Source: Candidatus Altimarinota bacterium
GTDB lineage: Bacteria; Patescibacteriota; Gracilibacteria; UBA1369; LOWO2-01-FULL-3
DNA length: 11,078 bases
NCBI GenBank assembly: GCA_029939035.1
Contig: JAOZTS010000032.1
Location: forward strand, 1 to 11,078
Reading direction: 5' to 3'
The notes below the pieces were generated by a model, which saw only the letters and a program-made list of their open reading frames with translations, ran no database searches and was not told the DNA's origin. The position numbers and the translations under genes were made by a program. Below are positions 7,047 through 11,078 of the stretch, piece by piece; positions within the stretch are counted from its first letter, which is position 1; every line of letters starts with the position of its first letter.

Positions 7047-7075
7047 AGTATATCATAATGAGGCTTTAATTTCAA
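7047..7075 (-). promoter_or_regulatory. Sigma70-type promoter for the 121-residue gene and xer
   Basis: On the minus strand TTGAAA (7070-7075) and TATACT (7047-7052), each a 5/6 match, are spaced by exactly 17 bp. Transcription would start near 7040, 17 nt before the ATG at 7023. The -10 box lies within a 13-bp perfect palindrome, GATATAGTATATC (7042-7054), which is a possible operator site shared with the divergent dGTPase gene. Confidence 0.75.
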
Positions 7076-7089
7076 CCATACACATTACC

Positions 7090-8193
7090 ATGAGACGTGA
7101 TGAACTAGAGGAAAGAGAGAGGAAGTGGCTTGCTCCTTATGCAGTTAAGAGTGGGGATAGTTTAGGCCGTAAGTTTGAGGAAAAAGCAGACGATGAACGC
7201 CTGTGCTTTCAGCGTGATAAGGATCGGATTGTTCATAGTAAGGCATTTCGGCGATTGGAGGAGAAAACTCAGGTTTTTACTGCTGGAAGTGGTGATCATT
7301 ATAGAACACGCTTAACTCATACTTTGGAAGTTGCTCAGATAGGTAGGGATATTGCTCGTAGGCTTAAATTGAATGAAGATTTGTGCGAGGCGATTGCTTT
7401 GGCACATGATCTGGGGCATCCGCCGTTTGGGCATGGAGGTGAAGATGCTTTGGATGAAGTATTACAAAAATATGAACTTCACTTTGAACATAATGAACAG
7501 TCGAGGAGAGTAGTTGAGGTCTTGGAGAAGAATTATCCAGATTTTGATGGGTTAAATTTGAGTATCGAGGTGTTGGATGGTCTTATTAAACATCAAACTT
7601 CGTGGGATCAGAGTGGAAAAGAGTTTGAAACTTCTGCACATTTGGAAGCGCAAGTTGTGAATGTTGCGGATGAAATTGCGTATACGAATCATGATATGGA
7701 TGATGGTTTGCGGTCTGGATATATAAAATTGTCGGATTTGGAGAAGTTTGAGATTTGGAAAATAGCATCAGAGAGAGTTGTTTCAAAGTATGGAGAAATT
7801 ATTGATGAACATGTGCGTATTTCCCGGACAATTAGTTCTATTATCTCAATGATGATTGAGGATTTTTGCCTGCAGACAGAGGAGAATATTGAAAAATTTG
7901 AGATAAAGACTTTGGAAGATGTTGTGAATCACAAGGGGCTTCTTGCTCACTTTAGTTCAGCTATGGATGAAATGATTTCTGAATTGCGAAAACATTTATT
8001 CAAGAATTTCTATATGAATTCTGATATTTATAAATTTGTGAAAGAGGGTGAAAAGATGATAGAAGCACTGTTTGATTATTATATGGAAAATCCTGAAAAA
8101 TTTCCTGGTGATGTAAATGATGCTATTGCGGTGAAAGATTATATTGCTGGGATGACAGATGGATATTTGGTGGCGGAGTTCAAGAAGATTTGA
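7090..8193 (+). CDS. dgt: Deoxyguanosinetriphosphate triphosphohydrolase-like HD protein (dGTPase)
   Basis: A 367-residue HD-domain enzyme that in this family removes triphosphate from dNTPs, typically dGTP. The HD metal site is complete: H77 in YRTRLTHTLEVAQIGRDIA, H106-D107 in LAHDLGHPPFGHGGE, and D194 in EAQVVNVADEIAYTNHDMDD. The RIVHSKAFRRLEEKTQVF block before the HD core is typical of dGTPase-type proteins and is part of the nucleotide pocket. I chose the ATG at 7090 because the sequence from there (RRDELEERERKWLAPYA) resembles family N-termini, whereas a TTG at 7030 would overlap the divergent promoter region. nrdR follows after 12 nt, so the pair is probably one operon devoted to dNTP balance. 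The gene ends in TGA, showing that UGA is a stop here. No clear promoter or Shine-Dalgarno was seen. Confidence 0.92.
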   Translation: MRRDELEERERKWLAPYAVKSGDSLGRKFEEKADDERLCFQRDKDRIVHSKAFRRLEEKTQVFTAGSGDHYRTRLTHTLEVAQIGRDIARRLKLNEDLCEAIALAHDLGHPPFGHGGEDALDEVLQKYELHFEHNEQSRRVVEVLEKNYPDFDGLNLSIEVLDGLIKHQTSWDQSGKEFETSAHLEAQVVNVADEIAYTNHDMDDGLRSGYIKLSDLEKFEIWKIASERVVSKYGEIIDEHVRISRTISSIISMMIEDFCLQTEENIEKFEIKTLEDVVNHKGLLAHFSSAMDEMISELRKHLFKNFYMNSDIYKFVKEGEKMIEALFDYYMENPEKFPGDVNDAIAVKDYIAGMTDGYLVAEFKKI

Positions 8194-8205
8194 TAAATTG
8201 TTAGT

Positions 8206-8658
8206 ATGATTTGTCCAAAATGTAAGAAAAATGAGACTCGCGTGCTGGATTCTAGAGAAACTGATGGCCACAAGGCCGTGAGAAGACGTCGTGAATGCGA
8301 AGCTTGTAAGCATAGGTTTACTACTTTTGAGAGACCTGAGATTACAAAATTTTTGGTTATTAAAAAAGATGGTGCTAGGGAGAGCTATGATAGAGAAAAA
8401 GTGGAAAAGGGTATTTGGAAAGCTTGTGAAAAGAGGAAAGTTACGGAGGAACAGGTCACCAAAGTTATTAATGATCTTGAAGAAAAGTGGGCAAGTATTG
8501 GGAAAGAAGTACCAAGTAAATCCATTGGTGAAGGTATAATGGATGCTCTGAAAGGGCTGGATGAAGTCGCTTATATACGTTTCGCTTCTGTGTATAGGCA
8601 GTTTAAGGATATAGAAACTTTCAAAAAGGAACTACAAAAACTGGGCAAGGACGTTTAA
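8206..8658 (+). CDS. nrdR: Transcriptional repressor NrdR
   Basis: A 150-residue protein of canonical NrdR length and order. The N-terminal zinc ribbon has C3-x2-C6 and C31-x2-C34 around the conserved VLDSRETDGHKAVRRRREC stretch. The HRFTTFER bridge and the ATP-cone domain (about 47-137, from FLVIKKDGARESYDREKVEKG to EVAYIRFASVYRQFKD) follow. NrdR senses ATP/dATP through the cone and represses ribonucleotide reductase genes by binding paired NrdR boxes. No ribonucleotide reductase gene and no convincing NrdR-box pair occur in the window. It lies 12 nt after the dGTPase gene, which makes functional sense, since both act on dNTP supply. No Shine-Dalgarno precedes the ATG. Confidence 0.97.
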   Translation: MICPKCKKNETRVLDSRETDGHKAVRRRRECEACKHRFTTFERPEITKFLVIKKDGARESYDREKVEKGIWKACEKRKVTEEQVTKVINDLEEKWASIGKEVPSKSIGEGIMDALKGLDEVAYIRFASVYRQFKDIETFKKELQKLGKDV

Positions 8659-8674
8659 ATCCATGCTTAGGGCT

Positions 8675-8703
8675 TTGACTTTTGTGCTTATTTGTTGTAT
8701 AAT
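8675..8703 (+). promoter_or_regulatory. Strong sigma70-type promoter for the L,D-transpeptidase gene
   Basis: TTGACT (8675-8680, 5/6) and TATAAT (8698-8703, perfect) are spaced by exactly 17 bp. Transcription would start near 8710, leaving a leader of about 20 nt rich in A and lacking a Shine-Dalgarno before the ATG at 8731. It decides the start: the upstream TTG reading at 8692 overlaps the promoter itself. Confidence 0.85.
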
Positions 8704-8730
8704 AGGATTAATAAAAATAAACACAAAATC

Positions 8731-9744
8731 ATGAAATACAGTAAATTCCTATCGGTTCTATTAGTTTTATTTGTAAGTGTTGCTGCATCTGCAGTGGCTT
8801 TTGCTGAAGATGTCGAAGAAGACGTTGCTCAGGAAGTCTGTGGATTTGAGCTATTAGAAGAAGACGAAGTTGCTCACGACGCTGAAGTTGTGGCTGTTAG
8901 AAGACAATTACGAGTAGAAACTGGCGAAGTCTTCAGAGTTAAAGTTTTCTTGAAAAACACAGGGAATATGCCTTGGTTTTCGGATGACAGTAGTTGTGCA
9001 GGACCTAGAATGTACTTGGGAACAGAAAAAGAACGGGATAGAGAGAGTGTATTTTATTCTCCTGAATTAGAAGGTATTGATGACACAAACTGGGTTGGGG
9101 CAAACAGAATTGGCATGGATCAGCTTCGTGTTGAACCTGGAGAAATCGCTTCATTTACTTTTTGGTCACAGGCTCCTGATGAGCCGGATGTGGTCGTTGA
9201 ATACTTTGCTCCAGTACTAAGTGGAGTTCAGTGGATTGAAGATGCTGAATTTTCATTCGATCTACTAGTCGGAGATACTGGCGAAGATCCTGTTGATATG
9301 AGAAAAAGACTTTCTTATGCGTTCGAGAGTGGATCTATGATGGATATTAACCTTGATGGTGAAAGATCTCTCTTGGTCGATTTATCCGAACAAGTTATGT
9401 ATGTAAAATTGGATGATGATATTATTCGTTCGTTTCGAGTCAGTACTGGTGCATATGCAACACCCACTCCTGTTGGAACTACATATATTAGTTTAAAACA
9501 AGAAGTTCGTGTTGGATCAAAATCTCCACACTATATAATGCCTTACTTCCAAATGTTTAGAGCGGGTGGATATGGACTTCATGCCCTGCCTAGTCTTGGA
9601 AATGATGGTGGTTGGTTCTGGACAGAGGCCGTTTCGCATTTGGGCACTCCTGTGAGTCATGGATGCATCCGAATTGCGGATGAAAATGCAATTTGGCTGT
9701 ATGGATTCACTGAAATTGGAGATGCTGTAGTTGTGCAGTACTAG
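8731..9744 (+). CDS. Secreted L,D-transpeptidase (YkuD) with an NBR1-like Ig domain
   Basis: A 337-residue preprotein. Residues 1-25 form a Sec signal peptide: MKYSK, a long hydrophobic core, and an AFA cleavage site before an acidic stretch. Residues about 55-180 resemble the NBR1-like Ig (four-tryptophan-type) domain, with FRVKVFLKNTGNMPW (68-82) and a later APDEPDVVVEYFAPVLSG. Residues about 205-337 form the YkuD catalytic domain, containing H284 (YGLHALP) and SHGCIRI with the catalytic cysteine C312. Such enzymes make 3-3 crosslinks in peptidoglycan or attach proteins to it, using the cysteine as nucleophile. The protein would act outside the membrane. It has its own strong promoter; no classical terminator follows. 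The specific substrate is unknown. Confidence 0.93.
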   Translation: MKYSKFLSVLLVLFVSVAASAVAFAEDVEEDVAQEVCGFELLEEDEVAHDAEVVAVRRQLRVETGEVFRVKVFLKNTGNMPWFSDDSSCAGPRMYLGTEKERDRESVFYSPELEGIDDTNWVGANRIGMDQLRVEPGEIASFTFWSQAPDEPDVVVEYFAPVLSGVQWIEDAEFSFDLLVGDTGEDPVDMRKRLSYAFESGSMMDINLDGERSLLVDLSEQVMYVKLDDDIIRSFRVSTGAYATPTPVGTTYISLKQEVRVGSKSPHYIMPYFQMFRAGGYGLHALPSLGNDGGWFWTEAVSHLGTPVSHGCIRIADENAIWLYGFTEIGDAVVVQY

Positions 9745-9801
9745 TTACTAGCTTTCGAATATAAAAATCTAAAGTTGAGAAAGTTTTTGGTATAAATTGA
9801 A

Positions 9802-9885
9802 CCCCACGCCAGCTGATACTCCGAACATACTTTTAATGTATATTTGAAAATAATATTATGTGCTGGCGGGGGGCTTGGGGGAGCC
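9802..9885. other. Non-coding GC-rich inverted repeat, possible structured RNA
   Basis: In the 152-nt gap between the converging L,D-transpeptidase and zinc-ribbon genes, CCCC-A-CGCCAGC (9802-9813) can pair with GCTGGCGGGGG (9862-9872), giving 11 pairs with one bulged A around an AT-rich 48-nt loop. Next to it, GGCT (9872-9875) and AGCC (9882-9885) can form a small hairpin with a TGGGGG loop. GC-rich pairing arms in otherwise AT-rich intergenic DNA suggest a structured RNA, or less likely a transcription barrier. It matches no RNA family I recognise, and there is no U-run. Confidence 0.4.
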
Positions 9886-9896
9886 GAATAGAATTG

Positions 9897-10139
9897 TTAA
9901 CTAGCGATGGCGCGAAGGCGGGGTCGGTACTTTGAATGTCCGACAGCTCCGCAACTGGCGCAAGGCTTGTCTTGGGTTCCGGCGAAGAGAGTTAGTCCAA
10001 CTGGAATCTCTGTCGAGTCGCAGTTGGTACAAAACTCTATGGATTTTGCAGGGCTACTGATAAGGCTTTTCCCACACTGAGTGCAGAATCGTTTCCTGAG
10101 TTTTCTCGCTTGAGAGCAGTCGCAAATTTCTTGTGCCAT
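9897..10139 (-). CDS. Small zinc-ribbon protein A (paralog of protein B)
   Basis: An 80-residue protein with four cysteine clusters: C6/C8 (CDC), C19/C22 (CTQCG), C37/C40 (CTNC) and C60/C63 (CASCG), enough for two zinc ribbons. No other domain, membrane segment or signal is visible. It aligns along its length with the protein encoded just upstream: cysteine pairs two to four match to within two positions and both have GLT at 48-50. Only the first cluster differs, CxC here against CxxC there. Such tiny double ribbons may bind nucleic acid, ribosomes or protein partners; no function can be assigned. The ATG at 10139 is preceded by AAAGGGACACAC, 5 nt away, a motif it shares with its paralog, plus an AGGA directly before the start. 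It lies 22 nt downstream of gene B. Confidence 0.75.
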   Translation of the reverse strand: MAQEICDCSQARKLRKRFCTQCGKSLISSPAKSIEFCTNCDSTEIPVGLTLFAGTQDKPCASCGAVGHSKYRPRLRAIAS

Positions 10140-10144
10140 TTCCT

Positions 10145-10156
10145 GTGTGTCCCTTT
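10145..10156 (-). promoter_or_regulatory. Shared 12-nt leader motif, copy upstream of zinc-ribbon A
   Basis: On the minus strand AAAGGGACACAC lies exactly 5 nt before the ATG of gene A. The identical 12 bases lie exactly 5 nt before gene B. The AAGGG part could serve as a distant Shine-Dalgarno, which would be unusual in this SD-poor region. Confidence 0.55.
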
Positions 10157-10161
10157 TTTGG

Positions 10162-10437
10162 CTAGATGCCTGTTTGAATGGCCTGACCAGGTTGATCGGG
10201 TCGATCAGGTTGATCGGGTCGAATGTAGAGTGCGGTGACAGGCGCTCTACAATGTGGACAGAAAGCTTCTTGCGCGAGAGTCAGTGTTGTAAGACCCTCG
10301 GGATCTTTGTTGCACTTTATGCAAGACTTTACAGTTGATTCGTTTCTGGGATTAGTTCGTCTACCGCACTCCTGGCAGTAAGCGTAACCTTCTCGGCTGT
10401 AATTGTCGCATTGATCACAGTGATGATGCTCGGCCAT
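10162..10437 (-). CDS. Small zinc-ribbon protein B with RPDQPD-repeat tail
   Basis: A 91-residue protein from the ATG at 10437. Four CxxC clusters lie at C7/C10, C21/C24, C39/C42 and C60/C63, after an MAEHHH start whose histidines might also bind metal. The C-terminal tail after about residue 70 is low-complexity, with RPDQPD-RPDQPG encoded by two 18-bp direct repeats (10188-10205 and 10206-10223, one mismatch). The paralog downstream lacks this tail. A GTG start at 10524 would add 29 residues with a further CLDC pair, but the ATG is preferred because the leader motif AAAGGGACACAC precedes it with the same 5-nt spacing as in gene A. Function unknown; likely cotranscribed with gene A. Confidence 0.75.
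   Translation of the reverse strand: MAEHHHCDQCDNYSREGYAYCQECGRRTNPRNESTVKSCIKCNKDPEGLTTLTLAQEAFCPHCRAPVTALYIRPDQPDRPDQPGQAIQTGI
10188..10223. repeat. Two tandem 18-bp repeats in the zinc-ribbon B tail
   Basis: The unit CAGGTTGATCGGGTCGAT occurs twice back to back, the second copy differing only in its last base. It encodes the RPDQP(D/G) hexapeptide twice on the minus strand. Such in-frame repeats commonly change copy number by slippage. Confidence 0.85.
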
Positions 10438-10442
10438 GTTTC

Positions 10443-10454
10443 GTGTGTCCCTTT
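10443..10454 (-). promoter_or_regulatory. Shared 12-nt leader motif, copy upstream of zinc-ribbon B
   Basis: On the minus strand AAAGGGACACAC precedes the gene B ATG by 5 nt, identical in sequence and spacing to the copy before gene A. This supports the ATG at 10437 over the longer GTG reading, and supports duplication of the gene with its leader. Confidence 0.55.
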
Positions 10455-10547
10455 GTGTGTATGTTGGCTTCCCCAACTTTAAATTTCTATTTGTAAATGA
10501 ACAGTCAAGGCAAGGTTTTACCACAAATATAGCCTGTAGATCAAGGT

Positions 10548-10576
10548 TTGTTATTGCTGCAATTTTTCTATATAAT
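10548..10576 (+). promoter_or_regulatory. Sigma70-type promoter for the UvrD/PcrA helicase gene
   Basis: TTGTTA (10548-10553, 4/6) and TATAAT (10571-10576, perfect) are spaced by 17 bp. Transcription would start near 10583, 17 nt before the ATG at 10600, again with no Shine-Dalgarno. Confidence 0.7.
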
Positions 10577-10599
10577 TGTGATCCATTTTATTAGAATTT

Positions 10600-11078
10600 A
10601 TGAGCAATATTTTAGAAAATTTGAATGATAGGCAAGTTGAGGCGGTTACCCATTTTACCGGGCCAATGCTTGTTATTGCCGGGGCCGGGAGTGGAAAGAC
10701 TAGAGCTTTGACTCATCGGATTGCTTGGTTAATTGAGGAAAAGGGTGTGAAGCCTTGGAATGTTTTGGCTGTTACTTTTACAAATAAGGCGGCAAATGAG
10801 ATGAAGAACCGTATCGCTCGTTTGCTTTCTGTGGATTTGGAGGGGAATTATAGTAGTTCCATTCCGAGTGTTGGGACCTTTCACTCGATCTGTGTGAGGA
10901 TTTTGCGTAAACATATTCATCTTTTGGATTATGAAAATTCTTTTGGTATTTATGACACGACTGATCAACAGATCGTGGTAAAAAGAGGCTGTATCCCGCC
11001 CCCTCAGATGCGCGCAAGACGTGTCCACCGAGGATGCTACGCGAGTGAACAGAGAAGAATCACTTGCAATCAGAATCG
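10600..11078 (+). CDS. pcrA: UvrD/PcrA-type superfamily 1 DNA helicase, N-terminal fragment
   Basis: An open frame of 159 codons from the ATG at 10600 to the right edge; full proteins have about 700 residues. Residues 1-128 match the start of UvrD/PcrA: Q motif LNDRQVEAV (8-16, Q12), Walker A VIAGAGSGKTRALTHRIAWL (25-44, K33), motif Ia VLAVTFTNKAANEMKNRI (55-72), motif Ib VGTFHSICVRILRKH (91-105), then FGIYDTTDQQIVVK. These ATP-driven 3'-5' helicases act in nucleotide-excision and mismatch repair and clear RecA or replication blocks. From about residue 129 (10984) the sequence, RGCIPPPQMRARRVHRGCYA and onward, no longer resembles the family and the DNA becomes more GC-rich. An assembly chimera at the contig end, or an insertion, is likely. 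UvrD, PcrA and Rep cannot be told apart from this portion. Confidence 0.93.
   Translation, partial: MSNILENLNDRQVEAVTHFTGPMLVIAGAGSGKTRALTHRIAWLIEEKGVKPWNVLAVTFTNKAANEMKNRIARLLSVDLEGNYSSSIPSVGTFHSICVRILRKHIHLLDYENSFGIYDTTDQQIVVKRGCIPPPQMRARRVHRGCYASEQRRITCNQN

Noticed and set aside
7030..7089. Longer dGTPase start at TTG 7030.
   Set aside because: It overlaps the divergent promoter and adds residues that do not match dGTPase N-termini.
8191..8193. Possibility of UGA-as-glycine recoding, as in Gracilibacteria.
   Set aside because: The dGTPase gene ends cleanly in TGA just before nrdR, and recognisable proteins contain no in-frame TGA.
9531..9542. NrdR-box-like ACACTATATAAT.
   Set aside because: It lies inside the L,D-transpeptidase coding sequence, is a single half-site and has no partner at the usual spacing.
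9745..9796. Terminator-like CTTTC/GAAAG pair followed by TTTTT after the L,D-transpeptidase gene.
   Set aside because: Only five pairs with a loop of about 22 nt, too weak to support.
10480..10508. Possible promoter before zinc-ribbon B: TTGACT (10503-10508, minus strand).
   Set aside because: No -10 box of good quality lies 16-18 bp away; the best is TTTAAA at 19 bp.
10438..10524. GTG start adding 29 residues, including a CLDC pair, to zinc-ribbon B.
   Set aside because: The shared leader motif and the alignment with protein A favour the ATG at 10437.

Overview
The window reads as ordinary bacterial chromosome, most likely from a small-genome Patescibacteria (CPR) lineage. This placement is an inference. 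It rests on the moderately AT-rich composition, the many single, divergent gene pairs, a TrmB-type regulator (common in archaea and CPR), a short DprA without an N-terminal SAM-like domain, and the almost complete lack of Shine-Dalgarno sequences. UGA acts as a normal stop (the dGTPase gene ends in TGA), which argues against the UGA=glycine code of Gracilibacteria and Absconditabacteria. A Peregrinibacteria-like origin is possible but cannot be shown from this sequence.

Layout: (1) 1-1757, minus strand: dprA followed closely by an MFS transporter that runs off the left edge. (2) 1889-3100, plus strand: a threonine-synthase-like PLP enzyme with a strong promoter; its stop codon overlaps that of purM. 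(3) 3097-4786, minus strand: ftsE then purM, 7 nt apart, with no ftsX. (4) 4964-5722, plus strand: a TrmB-like regulator divergent from ftsE. (5) 5746-7023, minus strand: an unrecognised 121-residue protein followed by a Xer tyrosine recombinase; a bidirectional terminator separates Xer from the TrmB gene. (6) 7090-8658, plus strand: dGTPase and nrdR, a dNTP-homeostasis pair. (7) 8731-9744, plus strand: a secreted L,D-transpeptidase with its own strong promoter. (8) 9745-9896: non-coding, with a GC-rich inverted repeat. (9) 9897-10437, minus strand: two small tandem paralogous zinc-ribbon proteins with the same 12-nt leader motif. (10) 10600-11078, plus strand: the N-terminal part of a UvrD/PcrA helicase whose last ~30 codons no longer look like the family, probably a contig-end artefact or an insertion.

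Functional themes are DNA uptake and recombination (DprA, Xer, UvrD), nucleotide supply (PurM, dGTPase, NrdR) and cell wall or division (FtsE, L,D-transpeptidase). Good sigma70-type promoters (TTGACA/TATAAT-like boxes, 17-bp spacers) can be read upstream of several genes, with the start codon only about 16-20 nt after the predicted transcription start and no Shine-Dalgarno between. No tRNA, rRNA, CRISPR array or insertion sequence is visible, and no gene-free stretch exceeds about 180 nt. The most unusual items are the paired zinc-ribbon paralogs with their shared leader, the GC-rich inverted repeat beside them, the hairpin abutting the xer start codon, and the abrupt change at the end of the helicase gene.
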